This document shows positions 46,701 to 57,954 of a stretch of 64,000 nt of DNA, in pieces. This DNA comes from Aquimarina aggregata. GTDB taxonomy: Bacteria > Bacteroidota > Bacteroidia > Flavobacteriales > Flavobacteriaceae. A model generated the notes under the pieces. The model worked only from the letters and a program-made list of their open reading frames with translations. It was not told the DNA's origin and did not search any database. A program made the translations under genes and the position numbers. Position 1 is the stretch's first letter, and every line of letters begins with the position of its first letter. The stretch spans positions 124,001-188,000 of the forward strand of contig NZ_LQRT01000001.1 in assembly GCF_001632745.1 (NCBI RefSeq), written 5' to 3'.

Positions 46701-47729
46701 TTAAACATCGTTAATAAATTTGGAGCAACCCAAATGAACTTTAATGGAAATATTAGAAAAACAGAACTTTCTGATGAAGAAAATATGATCAAAGAAATTG
46801 CCTTATCAGGTTCATATAATGAGCAAGTAACTATAGATGCAGGGTACTTATTTGATATCGGATTTTCTATCACAGCAGACGACGCAGCACAATCAGACGC
46901 TTTATACTTAGCTGATGGACCATGGGGAATAGATTTCCAAAAAGAAGGTGTAGTTATCGAAAGTTTTGAAGTACAAGAGCAAGATACTGAGCAAGAAGAA
47001 AACATGTATAGTATAGAACGTAATACTATAGTAGAAGGAGAAGTAAAAGAAACTTTAAACTTATTTAGAAATATATTAGCTGGTGAGCTTACATTAGATG
47101 TAACGCAATATGATGCAATACAGTTTGAAATGCAAAACAGTAAAGATGTTGAAGTTATTCTTGTCACAGAAGGTTTAACAGACTGGAACAACAGACTTAG
47201 ATACAAAGTAATGGCTGGAGAAACAAAAACACATACGATCTCATTTTCTGATTTCACAAACGGTAACAAAGCTAATGATACTATCGGAAGAATTAAAAGC
47301 GTAGTGTTTTCGGTACAAGGCAATTACCAAAGCTTTGAACCATTCTATCTAGAAGTTTCTGACATGGCGTTCACAAAAGCTAATGTAACAGATGTAGAGA
47401 CAGATGATGATGATGTTGAAGAAGACGATATAGAAGAAGATGATATCATCGCAGAAGTAGAAACGATAGACGAGGTTAAGAACTTTACCCTAAAAAATTA
47501 TCCTAACCCTTTTAGCACTCAAACAACAATACAAGTGCCTGGAACACATAAAATGTTAAGCATTACAGTAATCGATCTTCTTGGCAGAACGGTAAGAAAA
47601 GAAATTACAAATGTAAATAACAACACAATTAATTTTGAAAGTAAAAACCTTATTCCTGGCATCTATTACTATATCCTAAGAGGTCAGAATAAAGAACAAT
47701 ATAAAGGTCGTTTTCTAATACAACAATAA
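43716..47729 (+). CDS. Giant T9SS-secreted DUF4114 protein (copy 1)
   Basis: This is a 1337-aa surface or secreted protein. In order: signal peptide (to ~residue 20), a beta-propeller-like N-terminal domain (~20-250, DUF6923-like, with SDKHLLRIG and [13 protein letters not shown]), an Asp-rich array of TSP3-type calcium-binding repeats (~255-520, motifs like [19 protein letters not shown]), a DUF4114 domain (~590-745, signature FEDIRRDY then QDFNDALFY), a long beta-rich region, an acidic Asp/Glu linker (~1230-1255) and a type A T9SS C-terminal sorting domain ([28 protein letters not shown]). Probably an adhesin or matrix protein. It is monocistronic with a strong terminator and has a collinear paralogue at 51694. 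Confidence 0.9.
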   Translation: MKKIITLITILITLNLSGQQNFVGSEGDFYQVISGVLKAYDPVTGGYSEGLHTYSSYNAGGYNGADNYLYAIKKSDKHLLRIGKDMIVDLGAVVPSGTTVFGGGYAADVDAEGNLWVYQNNTKNAFHKITNLKDYDGSSSPVFEVIPTDVSSPSTCADIAFIDNAIYGGSRGKLYKWDLSTGTPVFSSKTVTNLPKSTFGAAYSDANKRLYLSDNNGGLYLINDYNSATPTATLLNLTETTNSNDGFKCADSASPLDRDQDGILDSMDADCDGDGILNIVECNGIDPFGDDDGDDLFNYLDNDFSGNGDNVVQDAFDRDGDGNPDFLDIDSDNDGIYDIVEAGQGDKDTNNDGICNGLDTDFQDTDYDGIADAFDQDQTGNALVLLDTDNDGIFDCYDTDSDNDGIVDIIEGQLSTAYIGLSNVDEDNDGLDDAFDPDYNGTTNGTINTDGTDNYDHLDTDSDNDGISDTIEAYDSDGDGVSETTNSGNDADQDGLDDNFDQRKTSFDPENGGQTPDSFPMPEICDRYNYLGDFSSDGTPLYLDERETISQETLDSINNALPEGYPVPDFNPHYISSGYDTDIIVQEQTDIWVTFVGEGAGYKNTLGFYTYDVNNPSPTMPAPEDITIVFPNVSAVGSGGGLQIGDKVNIGSFPANTGIGWVLLANAWSDGCVGTGNWQLYSNPDYNPESDASLRYHNVLLSDPNNEKILLGFEDIRRDYASCDQDFNDALFYITANPYNAIKTDNCASIDSATDVTSANDGGLESNGDLASLIAKRNFNRTKTNSIFNTKKSQKRFQPGKKSYKSANGIDLSVYFPKTGLLGTESTYVSSPEDLLGITNAEAVFSVDYYNGDERVAAALATATKGSIYDHSKTICDRLNGSKLLDVRTVNIRNQTIVSTKIERATGEIEYALTFSIKKTQFENEIYSLWNIGNYPEGDYSNFQVWGGSVSQVANLANHIIDTFTADKPLRSHKVNHRVPTVFVQQGSYAHGKLTLNIVNKFGATQMNFNGNIRKTELSDEENMIKEIALSGSYNEQVTIDAGYLFDIGFSITADDAAQSDALYLADGPWGIDFQKEGVVIESFEVQEQDTEQEENMYSIERNTIVEGEVKETLNLFRNILAGELTLDVTQYDAIQFEMQNSKDVEVILVTEGLTDWNNRLRYKVMAGETKTHTISFSDFTNGNKANDTIGRIKSVVFSVQGNYQSFEPFYLEVSDMAFTKANVTDVETDDDDVEEDDIEEDDIIAEVETIDEVKNFTLKNYPNPFSTQTTIQVPGTHKMLSITVIDLLGRTVRKEITNVNNNTINFESKNLIPGIYYYILRGQNKEQYKGRFLIQQ

Positions 47730-47761
47730 AAAAAGTAAAGGTTGAGTTTCATGATTTGGGT

Positions 47762-47803
47762 AAATAGCGAGAACAAAACAACAATTTGTTCTCGCTATTT
47801 TTT
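47762..47803 (+). terminator. Strong rho-independent terminator of DUF4114 copy 1
   Basis: A perfect 16-bp stem (arms 47762-47777 and 47785-47800) encloses a 7-nt loop and runs into a T tract, 32 bp after the gene. Confidence 0.95.
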
Positions 47804-47870
47804 ATATTAATCTTTAGCATACTTCTTTTTAAAAGAAAGATCAACCTAAGTTGATACACTATATCTCCTA

Positions 47871-48113
47871 CTATTTCTTTTTATCTAGTTCTAAGTAAAG
47901 CTGTTCTACTTTATCTCTAGCCCATTGGGTTTTTCTTAAAAACTTAAGACTAGACTTTATAGAAGGATCAATTTTAAAACAATTGATATTCACTTTTGCT
48001 GCTAACCCTTCCCAACCATAATGATTAAATAAAGTTTCAACGATATGCGCTAATTTGACCCCATGTAAAGGATTATTGGGTTGCTGTTTTTTAGTATTAT
48101 TTTGTTTATCCAT
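47871..48113 (-). CDS. VF530/DUF2132 family protein
   Basis: This is a cytoplasmic protein of 80 aa with the family hallmarks [37 protein letters not shown] and the closing [11 protein letters not shown]. The VF530 fold is a small helical DNA-binding-like domain of unknown function, found widely in bacteria. It lies 37 bp downstream of the TPR/beta-barrel gene on the same strand, probably sharing its transcript by chance. It is not an obvious part of the polysaccharide locus. Confidence 0.9.
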   Translation of the reverse strand: MDKQNNTKKQQPNNPLHGVKLAHIVETLFNHYGWEGLAAKVNINCFKIDPSIKSSLKFLRKTQWARDKVEQLYLELDKKK

Positions 48114-48150
48114 TACTAAGTTTACTCCAAAATTAAAATCATTTACTGCA

Positions 48151-50238
48151 TTACTGAGTGACCTTTTCTTTTAATGCCATAATTCTATTATTAAAAATTG
48201 GTTTTTTTAGAAAGTACCATTTCAATTTAAATCCAAATTCTACAAATTCAAAACCAGCTGCAGTTGCAGAAGCAATATTACTATACTTACCGTATATATT
48301 AGCTATAAATCGATCTGAAAATCGATGCCCGAACTTTGCTTCAGCTCTAAAGGTTGAAGAACTGGGATCTTCTTCTACAAATTGCTGACCAAATGCAGCA
48401 CTGGCATTGTAAAACCATTTTTTTTGTGCATCACTAACGATTTCAATAAATACTTCTCCCAGATTAAACTCTCCTGGACTAAAATATATTGCAGGTACCT
48501 GATTCTTAAATGTTATATATTGATAGTTAAGACCCGCCTTTAAAACGGGTTTGTTTAAAATAGAATAATATAATGATGTAAATAATAAATTTCTGGTATT
48601 GCTATCGGTTTGAGAAGTATAGATATATTGTGTATACCAACCCAAATTGAAATTAGTACCAAGATTGTAGTTTACTATATAGTTATTCATCACAATCTCT
48701 CTATTTAATAAATCAGCATTAAAGTTTTGTAACTCTCTCTTATATCCAAAATCTAAATTTTGAAGTCTAAACGGTTTGGTTTGCAACATAACTTCTGCAA
48801 TCCATTGGGTATAATCGCTTGTAGAACCACTGGCACTTGTTATACCAACATCAGATTTTAAGGAGATCCCCCGACGAATATTGTATAAAAATCCCGCTTT
48901 AAAGTTATGAGAAGTTGCTTCGTTATTTATAACTGTATTCTTAGTAGTTCTATAATTGTATAAAAATGTCGTTTTAAATCTTGTTGAAAAAGGAATCTCT
49001 GCATTCACACCCAAACTCACTGCCTCATTATCACCATTATCAAAAGTAAATGTTGTTTTTTCTTCTATAAAAGGTGTGTGCGATTTTTTGAGCGTCTTTA
49101 TTAATTTCTCTGCATCTGGTTGTTTAGGATAATAATTTAATGTCTTAAAGGCATATTCATACGATTTCATATCATCCCCCACTGCCCTATATGCATTTGC
49201 AATCCCCAAATTACCATCAAAAGCTCCCAAATTTTTATTCAAAATACTTTTATAACTATCCAGACTTGTCTTAAAATTACTCGTATACATACCACGGGTT
49301 GCCTTTAGACTTAGAATTCTTGGGTTATCTGGGTAATCCAGTGTTAATTGATCTGTAGCTTCTTTTGCAGATGTAAATTTTTTATTCCAAAGTAAGGCTT
49401 GGATATGTCGTTCTTGGGTTGCTAAATATAAATCTTTGTCACTTTTAAATTGCTCTACTTTTGATTTTGCTATTAGCGTTATATCAAGTGCTTTTTTTTC
49501 TTTTGATAACTTATGCGCAACCAAAGCTAAACCGTTTAATGAAACGATACTATCTTTTGGTGTTGTAGCTAATGCCTCGTATGTTTTCTTTGCATTTACC
49601 AGATCTTCTTGAACTAAATATATATTCGCTTTATTAAGCTGTGTATCCTTATCATTAGGGAAATCAACTAGGTTTTGGTCTAACAATGTAAGAGCTTTAT
49701 CATACTTTTTATCTTGAGATAGAGCATTGGCGTATCCCAATCGAACGTATTTTCTAGATGTCAAAGCATTTGCGTTTCCAGATTGTAATGTTAGCGCTTT
49801 ATTAACTACCTCTAGTGCCTTACTATATTTCTTTAAGTTTGAAAGCGTATTAGCATATCCCAAAACTGCAGGAAAACTAGTATCGTTCTCTTTAATAAGG
49901 GTTTCGTAGTATGACTCTGCGTTAGAAAACTGACTATTCCATAATAGTGATTCTGCATAATTTAATTTAACTTCAAAATTATCAGGATAGTCTGCTTTTA
50001 AAGCAGTAAAAATAGCAACTGCTTTTTCTGAGTCTCCAGATAAACCAACAGCTCTTCCGTAGCATAGTCTTGCTGTTTGATTTTCTGGATATGATTTTAA
50101 AATGTTTTCAAAGAAGTCTTTTGCTTCAATATATTTACCAGTTTCTAAATAGGTAAAACCTTCTTGCATTTCTTGAGCAAATACCGATGAAAATGACAAC
50201 AAAAACAAAAGGATAAAAAAAAATGGTTTTAAGGACAT
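48151..50238 (-). CDS. TPR outer-membrane beta-barrel protein (YaiO/PgaA/BcsC style)
   Basis: This is an outer-membrane protein of 695 aa. After a signal peptide (cleavage near VFAQ, ~residue 22), about ten TPR units fill residues ~25-390, then a C-terminal barrel of ~300 residues (from [14 protein letters not shown]) ends in [10 protein letters not shown]. The barrel holds [10 protein letters not shown] and [13 protein letters not shown], resembling YaiO and the secretin-like porins PgaA, BcsC and PelB, in which periplasmic TPRs guide a polysaccharide into the barrel. It faces the GT2 gene across a 551-bp divergent region. A polysaccharide export role is inferred. Confidence 0.8.
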   Translation of the reverse strand: MSLKPFFFILLFLLSFSSVFAQEMQEGFTYLETGKYIEAKDFFENILKSYPENQTARLCYGRAVGLSGDSEKAVAIFTALKADYPDNFEVKLNYAESLLWNSQFSNAESYYETLIKENDTSFPAVLGYANTLSNLKKYSKALEVVNKALTLQSGNANALTSRKYVRLGYANALSQDKKYDKALTLLDQNLVDFPNDKDTQLNKANIYLVQEDLVNAKKTYEALATTPKDSIVSLNGLALVAHKLSKEKKALDITLIAKSKVEQFKSDKDLYLATQERHIQALLWNKKFTSAKEATDQLTLDYPDNPRILSLKATRGMYTSNFKTSLDSYKSILNKNLGAFDGNLGIANAYRAVGDDMKSYEYAFKTLNYYPKQPDAEKLIKTLKKSHTPFIEEKTTFTFDNGDNEAVSLGVNAEIPFSTRFKTTFLYNYRTTKNTVINNEATSHNFKAGFLYNIRRGISLKSDVGITSASGSTSDYTQWIAEVMLQTKPFRLQNLDFGYKRELQNFNADLLNREIVMNNYIVNYNLGTNFNLGWYTQYIYTSQTDSNTRNLLFTSLYYSILNKPVLKAGLNYQYITFKNQVPAIYFSPGEFNLGEVFIEIVSDAQKKWFYNASAAFGQQFVEEDPSSSTFRAEAKFGHRFSDRFIANIYGKYSNIASATAAGFEFVEFGFKLKWYFLKKPIFNNRIMALKEKVTQ

Positions 50239-50789
50239 GAATATGTATCTCGTTGATTGATATTGTTAAGTTAAGAATAACATCCAGAAGATTCATTAAA
50301 AACCGAATAAGTTTTACAAAAATCGTAACGCATTAGAAGTCAGTAGTAAAAGAATTTTAATCCATTTTAACATAAAATTAAAACTTTCACCTCCATTTAG
50401 GGGGAAAATACCCCCCTATTTTAACACTAAAACAGTAAAAAAATCATCTTTTTCTTTAACACTTGTAGGATTTATCTTTACATTTTAACTGAACAAATGT
50501 TAAAATTTCAATGAAAAATGCACGATTATCGACAAAATACACTGTTTTTGGTGTTAGCGTATTAAATTTGTGGTTTTACCGTAACCAACTTTCTCAAACA
50601 CTTATTAGTTTTACATCAGATTGATCACTAGATATTTAGCATCAATTTAAGTTCGTCAAAATGTTAATATAGGCTTCAAAAATCCCCAGAAGAATGTTTA
50701 ACATAATTTAAAAGAATACAGACTAAAAACAACAAGTCACTTTTAAAAATACTTCATTAAAAACGAAGTATCCCCAAAATAATAAAAAC
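50239..50789. other. 551-bp divergent intergenic region
   Basis: This gene-free A+T-rich stretch separates the outward-facing barrel and GT2 genes. No coding frame of note is seen on either strand. Apart from a G/C hairpin at 50398-50418 I see no repeats. Its size and divergent setting make it the likely promoter and control region for both halves of the polysaccharide locus. Confidence 0.6.
50398..50422. promoter_or_regulatory. G/C stem-loop in the divergent region
   Basis: TAGGGGG (50398-50404) pairs with CCCCCTA (50412-50418) around a 7-nt loop and is followed by TTTT on the plus strand. It stands out in very A+T-rich DNA and could be an attenuator in a long GT2 leader (370 bp before the ATG) or an end point for a short upstream RNA. 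Confidence 0.45.
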
Positions 50790-51596
50790 ATGACGAAAAT
50801 TACTGGTATTATTATCCCTTGTTACAACGAGTATTACAGATTAGAAAAAGAAAAATTTTTAACCTTCTTAGGTAACAACCCCTTATACCATTTATGCTTT
50901 GTAAATGATGGCAGTTCAGACAATACATTAGAGATGTTAAATGAACTTAAACAGATCAACCCTAAAAATATATCTGTACTTAATCTAGAAACTAATCAAG
51001 GTAAAGCTACTGCAGTACAAACAGGAGCCAATTATCTTGCCGAATTAGATTTTATAGAAAATATTGCATTTCTAGATGCAGATCTTTCTACATCTTTAGA
51101 AGAGATGGACAATCTAGTACAAAAACTAAATAACAATCCAAAACTAGCCATGGTTTTTGGATCTAGAAAAGCTGAAGAATCAAATAATATAGATAGAAAT
51201 ATAGTAAGAAAGTTTTTATCAAATTTTGTAGGGTTCTTTATTCGTTTTATTCTACAACTTCCTATTAAAGATACCCAATGCGGTGCAAAAGTATTCAGAA
51301 AAAGTATAATCGAGAATGTTTATAGCCAAAGGTTTATCAGCAGATGGTTATTTGATATCGAGATTTTTCTACGTCTTAAGAAACATATTGGTTTAAAAGA
51401 CCTTTTAAATCATATTAGTGAAGAACCTCTTGATAGCTGGATCGAAGTAGACGGATCAAAAATAACATTAAAAGATTCATTTCTTATCCCGATTAATCTT
51501 TTAATTATCTGGTTTAGCTACTTAAAGGTAAATACACCTAGCAAAAACACAATAGCAGTAGGTCAACTTAAAGTAAACTATACTATGGTTAAATAA
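50790..51596 (+). CDS. Family 2 glycosyltransferase (DPG-synthase-like)
   Basis: This is a GT-A fold inverting transferase of 268 aa, close in pattern to dolichyl/undecaprenyl-phosphate glucosyltransferases. It shows the N-terminal IIPCYNEYYRL, FVNDGSSDNT, the metal-binding DADLST, FGSRK, DTQCGAKVF and RWLFDIEIF, all typical of this subgroup. There is one weakly hydrophobic segment (VGFFIRFILQL). It probably loads a sugar onto a lipid carrier for the polysaccharide locus. It stands 97 bp before DUF4114 copy 2. Confidence 0.9.
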   Translation: MTKITGIIIPCYNEYYRLEKEKFLTFLGNNPLYHLCFVNDGSSDNTLEMLNELKQINPKNISVLNLETNQGKATAVQTGANYLAELDFIENIAFLDADLSTSLEEMDNLVQKLNNNPKLAMVFGSRKAEESNNIDRNIVRKFLSNFVGFFIRFILQLPIKDTQCGAKVFRKSIIENVYSQRFISRWLFDIEIFLRLKKHIGLKDLLNHISEEPLDSWIEVDGSKITLKDSFLIPINLLIIWFSYLKVNTPSKNTIAVGQLKVNYTMVK

Positions 51597-51693
51597 TTAC
51601 TTTCTTTTCTATACCCTTTACATTCAACATATTTTTTAATTATAAAATAACTGCTAGCACATTATAGCTCTAGCAGACAACAATAAAAACACT

Positions 51694-54600
51694 ATGAAAA
51701 AAACCTTTACTCTATTGGTTATTCTTATAGCCAGCTCTATCTATGCTCAACAACCTTTTGATTGTAATGACGGTAAATTTTACCAAGTCATCTCTGGAGC
51801 TTTGCGATCGTATGATCCTATAACAGGTACATACTCAGATCCGTTGCACACCCATACTGCCTATAATGCAGGTGGATACAATCCTGTAGATAATTTTTTA
51901 TACGCCATCAGAAACAGTGATAAGCACTTATTGCGTATCGGCTCAGATTTAATTGTAGATCTTGGTGCAGTAGCAAATAACGGAGGCGTAACATTTGGTG
52001 GTGGTTATGCTGCAGATGTCGACAGTGAGGGAAATCTGTGGGTTTTTCAGAACTCTCTTGATAAACGTTCTTTTCATAAAATTACAAACTTGCAAGATTA
52101 TGACGGATCGTCTTCTCCTGTTTTTGAAATTATAGTATCTGATCAAGCATCACCAAGTACTTGTGCAGATATCGTATTTATAAATGGTAATTTATATGGT
52201 GGTAGTAGAGGTAACGTATACAAATGGGATCTTACTACGGCCACACCGGCATTTAGTGGTAAATCTGTAACAGATTTACCAAATCATACTTTTGGAGCCT
52301 CTTATACAGATACTAGCAATCGACTGTATGTATCTAGTAATAATGGTGGTTTATATCTAGTTAATGATTATGAATCGGCAACTCCATATGCCACATTACT
52401 AAATAATACAGAGGTTACCAACTCTAATGATGGCTTTAAATGTGCTATTGGGGTTTCTCCGATAGATGCTGATAAAGATGAAGTTCTAGATCCTTTTGAT
52501 AAAGATACCGATGGTGACGGGATTCCTGATCTTGTAGAAGGCGGTGGAATAGATCCTTATGGTGATGATGACTCTGATGGAATTTTTAATTATTTAGATG
52601 CTGATTTTGGAAACACATGTAACAGTGGTGTGTCTCTTGCATTTGACACAGACCGAGACGGAGTACCCAATGTATTAGATCTTGATAGTGATAACGACGG
52701 TATATTTGATATTGTTGAAGCTGGTCTGGGAAGTTATGATACCAATGGTGATGGCTTTTTTAATTCTGAAGACGACAACTTCGTAGATTCTGACTTAGAC
52801 GGTATTGCCGATATAGTAGATGTTGATCAAACTGGAGTTATATTCTATCCAGCAGATACCGATAATGATTTAATTTATGACCCTTACGATATCGATTCTG
52901 ACCAAGATGGTATTACCGACCTTATCGAAGGACAGGTTAGTTTAAACTATATAGGGCTTTCGGGATCAGATCAAGATCGTGACGGTATGGATGACAATTT
53001 TGATCCGGATAACGGGGGTACACCTCAAGGGTATATCAATACAGATGGTACAGATAATCCAGATTTTTTAGATACAGATTCTAATAATGACGGGGTCTTA
53101 GATACCGTTGATGCATATGATACAACAGGTGATGGTATTGCAAATACAGTCCCATCTGGAAACGATTTTGATCAGGATGGTATGGATGACAATTTTGATT
53201 TAAAAGAAACTGTTTTTGACTCTGATAACGGAGATCAAAATCCTAGTAGCTTTCCTGTTGCTAGTATAGGTGAACGATATCAATATGTAAGTACGTTTAA
53301 TGCCAATGGTACTCCAAATAATTTGGGCACAGACGAAACATTGTCTTCTGATTATCTTACACGTATAAACGACGCTTTACCAGAAGGAAGTTCTGTTCCT
53401 AATCTTAATCCTAATTTTATCTATGCAGGATATGATACCAATATTTCGATAGAAAATACCGCAGATATCTCGGTAACTTTTATAAGCGAAAACACTACTT
53501 ACAAAAATGCACTAGGATACTATACATATGATCTTAATAACCCTTCTACAACCGTACCTAAACCAGAGGATATAACTCTTGTTTTTGCCAATGCTTCAGG
53601 AACAGGTAGTGATGGTGAATTAAATGCCGGAAATACGATGAATATAGGTAGTTTTCCTGCAAATACAGGTATAGGATGGGTATTACTAGTTGACGGTTGG
53701 AACAGTACATCTGTAGACGAAGGTTTATGGCAAGTATATACCAACCCTGAATATAACCCAGAATGTGATGAAACGTTAAGACCTCATAATATCCTTTTGG
53801 CAGATCCTGCAAATGAAACAATAATATTAGGTTTTGAAGATATAAGAAGAGATTACCCAGGAGCAGATCATGATTTTAATGATATTCTGTTTCACATTAG
53901 GGCTGATCAATACAGCTCGTTAAAAACGACAAACATTCCAGAGCTTACCGAAGAAGGTATAGTTACATCAGGAAATGATGGAGGATTAGAGAGTAATGGT
54001 GATTTGGCAAGTCTTATTGCCAAAAGAAATTTCTTAAGATCAAAAACTAATAAAGTTAATAATCAAAAGAAATTACAAAAACGCTTTATCCCTGGTAAAA
54101 AATCAAATAAATCAGGAAAGATTGATCTAAGTATTTATTTCTCTGATACTGGTGCTTCTGGTACAGAAACATCTTTTGTTTCTAGCCCTGATGACTTACT
54201 TGGTATTACAAATGCTACCTCTGTATTCTCTATTGATTATTACAATAAAGAACAACGTGTCGGAGCAGCATTAGCAATGGCTACAGAAGGGTCTGTTTAT
54301 GACCATTCAAAAACCATTTGCGACAGGCTTAATGGTTCTGTTTTAGAAGATATTAGAACACTTACCATTAGAAACCATACACTAGTTAACACCAGAATAA
54401 GAAGAGTAACCGGTGAAGTTGAACAAGCTTTACATTTTTCGGTAAGAATAGATGAATATCAAAATGAGCTGTATAGTTTATGGAATATTGATCAATATCC
54501 AGCGGGAGATTACCTTAATTTCCAAATCTGGGGAGGGTCAATACCACAAGTGGCTACCATGGCTAATAACATTATTGATAAATTGATTGATCAAAAATCT

Positions 54601-55659
54601 CTGGGAAAAACCTTTATTCCTGATAATATTCCTCCTGTATTTGTACAAAAAGGATTTTATAAAGACGGAAAACTTGTCTTAGACATTGTAAATAAATCTG
54701 AAATAAGTCAATTTAACTTTAGAGGGAATAAAAGAATTACAGAACTATCTGAAGAAGAATTAATGATAAAAACTGTAGGTCTTTCGGGTGAATATAACGA
54801 AACGGTCACTATAGAAACAGGACACCTGTTTGATATTGGGTTTGCGATTACTGGTGAAGACCCTAATAAAGCAGATGCATTATACCTAGCAGATGGCCCA
54901 TGGGGAATTGATTATCTAGAAGACGGCGCAACAGTAGCTAATTTTGAAATTGTTAAAAGTGAAAAAACTGAAGATCAAGAAGATCAATATACAGTAGAAC
55001 GAGATATTAAAGTAAATGGTGAGCTTAAAGAAACTCTAAATGTATTTAGAAATATACTTGGAGGTGACTTGACTCTAGATGTCTCTAATTATGAAGCTCT
55101 AGCATTTGAATTATTTAGTGATAAAGATGTAGAAGTAATTTTAGTAACTAAAGATCTGGTAGATTGGAACCAAAGACTTAGATATACTATAAAAGCCAAT
55201 GATAAAAAACAGCTGTATACAATTCCCTTTTCAGATTTCTCGAGTAAAACAAAACAAAACAGAGTTATGGATAATCTAAGAAGTGTGGTATTCTCTATCC
55301 AAGGAGATTATAAAAACAATACCACTTTTACTTTAGATATTTCGAAACTTGCCTTTACAATGGTAGAAGAAACAAATGGAAACATAATTGTAGATAATGA
55401 TACTACTACGATAACTAATTCTCCTAACCCATTTAGGTCACAAACCACTATAAAAATGCCAACCGATAATCAAAAAATTACAATTTCTGTAATTGATATG
55501 TTGGGTAGAATAGTACAAAAAGAAGAATTAGGAGGTATAGGAACACCTACACAAATCTTTACTTTTACTGCTAAGAATTTACAGCAAGGTGTATATAAAT
55601 ATATTATTAGAGGAGATGACTTTAAGAAGAGATATGAAGGAAGTTTTCTAATAAAATAG
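51694..55659 (+). CDS. Giant T9SS-secreted DUF4114 protein (copy 2)
   Basis: A collinear paralogue of the 43716 gene, 1321 aa, with the same parts: signal peptide (cleavage after YAQ, ~residue 19), propeller-like N domain ([21 protein letters not shown]), Asp-rich TSP3-type repeats (~255-510), DUF4114 ([20 protein letters not shown]), a block with [15 protein letters not shown], and a T9SS sorting domain ([28 protein letters not shown]). The acidic linker of copy 1 is nearly lost here. It lies between the GT2 and the flippase genes, so this copy is embedded in the polysaccharide locus. A surface matrix or adhesion function is inferred. Confidence 0.9.
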   Translation: MKKTFTLLVILIASSIYAQQPFDCNDGKFYQVISGALRSYDPITGTYSDPLHTHTAYNAGGYNPVDNFLYAIRNSDKHLLRIGSDLIVDLGAVANNGGVTFGGGYAADVDSEGNLWVFQNSLDKRSFHKITNLQDYDGSSSPVFEIIVSDQASPSTCADIVFINGNLYGGSRGNVYKWDLTTATPAFSGKSVTDLPNHTFGASYTDTSNRLYVSSNNGGLYLVNDYESATPYATLLNNTEVTNSNDGFKCAIGVSPIDADKDEVLDPFDKDTDGDGIPDLVEGGGIDPYGDDDSDGIFNYLDADFGNTCNSGVSLAFDTDRDGVPNVLDLDSDNDGIFDIVEAGLGSYDTNGDGFFNSEDDNFVDSDLDGIADIVDVDQTGVIFYPADTDNDLIYDPYDIDSDQDGITDLIEGQVSLNYIGLSGSDQDRDGMDDNFDPDNGGTPQGYINTDGTDNPDFLDTDSNNDGVLDTVDAYDTTGDGIANTVPSGNDFDQDGMDDNFDLKETVFDSDNGDQNPSSFPVASIGERYQYVSTFNANGTPNNLGTDETLSSDYLTRINDALPEGSSVPNLNPNFIYAGYDTNISIENTADISVTFISENTTYKNALGYYTYDLNNPSTTVPKPEDITLVFANASGTGSDGELNAGNTMNIGSFPANTGIGWVLLVDGWNSTSVDEGLWQVYTNPEYNPECDETLRPHNILLADPANETIILGFEDIRRDYPGADHDFNDILFHIRADQYSSLKTTNIPELTEEGIVTSGNDGGLESNGDLASLIAKRNFLRSKTNKVNNQKKLQKRFIPGKKSNKSGKIDLSIYFSDTGASGTETSFVSSPDDLLGITNATSVFSIDYYNKEQRVGAALAMATEGSVYDHSKTICDRLNGSVLEDIRTLTIRNHTLVNTRIRRVTGEVEQALHFSVRIDEYQNELYSLWNIDQYPAGDYLNFQIWGGSIPQVATMANNIIDKLIDQKSLGKTFIPDNIPPVFVQKGFYKDGKLVLDIVNKSEISQFNFRGNKRITELSEEELMIKTVGLSGEYNETVTIETGHLFDIGFAITGEDPNKADALYLADGPWGIDYLEDGATVANFEIVKSEKTEDQEDQYTVERDIKVNGELKETLNVFRNILGGDLTLDVSNYEALAFELFSDKDVEVILVTKDLVDWNQRLRYTIKANDKKQLYTIPFSDFSSKTKQNRVMDNLRSVVFSIQGDYKNNTTFTLDISKLAFTMVEETNGNIIVDNDTTTITNSPNPFRSQTTIKMPTDNQKITISVIDMLGRIVQKEELGGIGTPTQIFTFTAKNLQQGVYKYIIRGDDFKKRYEGSFLIK

Positions 55660-55668
55660 AAATCTAAC

Positions 55669-55708
55669 AAAACAACTATATCTTATTTAAATAAGGTATA
55701 GTTGTTTT
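55669..55708 (+). terminator. Terminator hairpin of DUF4114 copy 2
   Basis: An 18-bp stem with one G-T wobble (arms 55669-55686 and 55691-55708) and a TTAA loop lies 9 bp after the stop, with TTTT closing the 3' arm. Confidence 0.75.
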
Positions 55709-55770
55709 AAAAAAGGTCTTATCTTTAGAGATATAACGACCAAAACTTTAAAACAAAACAACATATAATA

Positions 55771-57018
55771 ATGGCCATTCATATTTCTGTATTAAAGAAA
55801 TTAAATGCTGAACAGAAGTTCATGGCCAGCGTAATTATAGTTAACGGAGGAAATTATCTTTACAATTTACTTTTAGGAAGAATTCTGGGACCCGAAGAAT
55901 TTGCAGATGCAGCATTATTGATTACATTTCTTTTAGTACTCTCTTTTGTTGCCATGACATTTCAGTTATCCACTGCAAAATTTTCTGTCATTTTTGAAAA
56001 CGAAATATTTAAAAGTTTTATCAATATCACTTATAAATATTCAACGATAACGGGTGTTATTCTAGGTATCTTAATGATTGTTTTTTCAAAACCATTGCAA
56101 TCTCTTTTTAATGCGCAATCTTCATATATGTTTGTCATATTTGGGATTGGTATACCCATTTATTTTATTATGAGTGTTAATAGGGGGATTTATCAAGGAA
56201 GTAAAAAATTTGATAGTCTAGCAATTACTTATCAAAGTGAAATGATAAGTAGATTAGCTATTACACTAGTTTTAATATATACTATTGGTCTACAGTCTTC
56301 AATTTTAGTTGCAATAGGTATTGCCGCTTCTTTCTTTTTTGGACTAATACCATTTCGTACAAAAGATATAGAAATTACAACAAAACATAGTCTCCCTAAA
56401 GCAGAGTCTAAGTATATCACTAAGTTCTTTATTTTAACAGCATTCTATGAACTCACTCAAATTATAATTAACAACAGTGACATTTTAATGGTTAAACATT
56501 ATTTTGAAACTTATGAAGCGGGTTTATATGCATCATTGGCACTAATTGGCAGAGTAGTATATTTTGTAGCATGGATGTTTGTGATGTTACTGCTACCTAA
56601 GGTTGTTGAAAAGCAAAAAGATGGAGAAGCCCATGCGCCTATCTTATTTAAATATGTATTCTACATTACTCTATTATCGGCAACCATCGTTTTGGGCTGT
56701 TATTTATTTCCAGAATTAGTAATCCAGATGATGTTTGGTTCAGAATATATCAGCATTGCGCCATTACTATGGAAATATGCTATTGCTACCTCTCTTTTTG
56801 CTATATCTAATATTTTTGCTTATTATTTTTTGTCATTAGATCAATATATACCAGTTGTACTATCAGCCTTATTAGGTATATCACAAGTAGCACTCATCGT
56901 CTTTTTTCACAACACATTATCAGAAGTTGTTATTATGCAAATAGTAGCAATGGCTATTCTTCTCACATTTCAGTTATTCTTTTTTATCGGTTACCTAAAG
57001 CTATCTAAAAAAGCTTAA
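55771..57018 (+). CDS. Polysaccharide flippase (Wzx/MATE-like)
   Basis: This is an inner-membrane protein of 415 aa with about twelve hydrophobic helices, of the oligosaccharide flippase superfamily. The N-terminal GRILGPEEFADAALL is typical of Wzx-like proteins, and the middle has a loop NNSDILMVKHYFETYEAGLYASL common to the fold. It would move lipid-linked saccharide across the membrane. It follows the DUF4114 gene terminator, so it starts a new unit with the STAS and GT4 genes. The substrate is unknown. Confidence 0.88.
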   Translation: MAIHISVLKKLNAEQKFMASVIIVNGGNYLYNLLLGRILGPEEFADAALLITFLLVLSFVAMTFQLSTAKFSVIFENEIFKSFINITYKYSTITGVILGILMIVFSKPLQSLFNAQSSYMFVIFGIGIPIYFIMSVNRGIYQGSKKFDSLAITYQSEMISRLAITLVLIYTIGLQSSILVAIGIAASFFFGLIPFRTKDIEITTKHSLPKAESKYITKFFILTAFYELTQIIINNSDILMVKHYFETYEAGLYASLALIGRVVYFVAWMFVMLLLPKVVEKQKDGEAHAPILFKYVFYITLLSATIVLGCYLFPELVIQMMFGSEYISIAPLLWKYAIATSLFAISNIFAYYFLSLDQYIPVVLSALLGISQVALIVFFHNTLSEVVIMQIVAMAILLTFQLFFFIGYLKLSKKA

Positions 57019-57132
57019 CGTACCGGTAGACCCATTCGTCGAAAGAGATTAGCATCTCAACATAATTCGTGTTGAAATGCCCAATAATTGTACCATATTT
57101 ATAAAACAATAACCCTTAAAAACAAAATAGTT

Positions 57133-57429
57133 ATGGCATTACGAATCACTAAAAACCAAGAAGTTTTTGAAATTAAAGGAAACATTGTAGCAGAAAATGC
57201 CCGTTCTGTACAACACCATTTTGAGAAGTTATTATTTCATTCTGAAAAAGTAGTAGTGTGTCTCGATAAAGTAAAAAAAATAGATGCTTTTGGAGTTAAT
57301 GTACTTACTCGATTGTTTAAAAATGCAGTAAAAAACAATAAAATCTTCTTTATTATCGGTAAAGAAAATAAGATCGTACGACAGGCATTTGGCAATGTCA
57401 ACTACATTTTAAGAAGTGATTTTGTCTAA
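57133..57429 (+). CDS. STAS-domain protein 1 (no phospho-Ser)
   Basis: This is a single STAS domain of 98 aa from the ATG at 57133 (MALRITKNQEVF). The central strand-loop reads VVVCLDKVKKIDAFGVNVL. In anti-sigma antagonists the loop is normally DSxG with a phosphorylatable Ser; here it is Asp-Ala-Phe-Gly, so phospho-control is unlikely. It is followed at 26 bp by a paralogue. I rejected an upstream ATG at 57088 because it adds an unconserved basic leader. A partner, possibly a kinase, sigma or scaffold protein, is not encoded nearby. Confidence 0.8.
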   Translation: MALRITKNQEVFEIKGNIVAENARSVQHHFEKLLFHSEKVVVCLDKVKKIDAFGVNVLTRLFKNAVKNNKIFFIIGKENKIVRQAFGNVNYILRSDFV

Positions 57430-57455
57430 CCCCCAAACCCCAAAATACTACCATT

Positions 57456-57755
57456 ATGAAACTACAAATTATAAACACCGCAGGAACCTTTGAAATTATA
57501 GGAAATTTAACCCTAGATAATACTGTAATCGTAAAAGAACATTTTAACTACTTATTAGATCATTACGAAGAAGTCGTTATGTGTCTTAACAAGGTTAAAA
57601 AAATAGATGAAAAAGGAATTGCAGTACTTAAAGAAACCCATGCCAAAGCAAATAAAAGAAGTAAAGTGTTATTTGTTCTAGGAAAAGAAAATGAGGTAGT
57701 TTCAAATGCATTCAAAGAAAACCAAGTAAACTATATTTTTAGAGATAGTTACTAA
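57456..57755 (+). CDS. STAS-domain protein 2 (no phospho-Ser)
   Basis: This is the second STAS paralogue, 99 aa, matching its neighbour in pattern (TFEIIGNLTLDNT, VVMCLNKVKKIDEKGIAVL, FVLGKENEVV). The loop that carries the phospho-Ser in SpoIIAA-type proteins is Asp-Glu-Lys-Gly here. The two may form a heterodimer or act in tandem. They are bracketed by the flippase and the GT4 gene, so a role in regulating or scaffolding polysaccharide synthesis is possible but unproven. Confidence 0.8.
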   Translation: MKLQIINTAGTFEIIGNLTLDNTVIVKEHFNYLLDHYEEVVMCLNKVKKIDEKGIAVLKETHAKANKRSKVLFVLGKENEVVSNAFKENQVNYIFRDSY

Positions 57756-57954
57756 ATCTTTATCACTTAAAAAACGTAATTCATTAAGATACTATAGATT
57801 CTTATCCTTTTTGAGTTGTTTTTTAAATAAGGTTGTTATAACTTAGTGTATAACATAAAAAGACGTACCCCACTCGTCCTAAAATCTTAAAACCTAATAC
57901 CTCTTTTGGATTTTAATACGTTTCTGTCTCTTTCCTAATAAAATAGAAATATAA

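Noticed and set aside
57088..57132. Upstream ATG giving STAS protein 1 an extra 15 residues
   Set aside because: The extension is basic and unlike the paralogue, and the ATG at 57133 fits the start of the STAS fold and the neighbouring gene.
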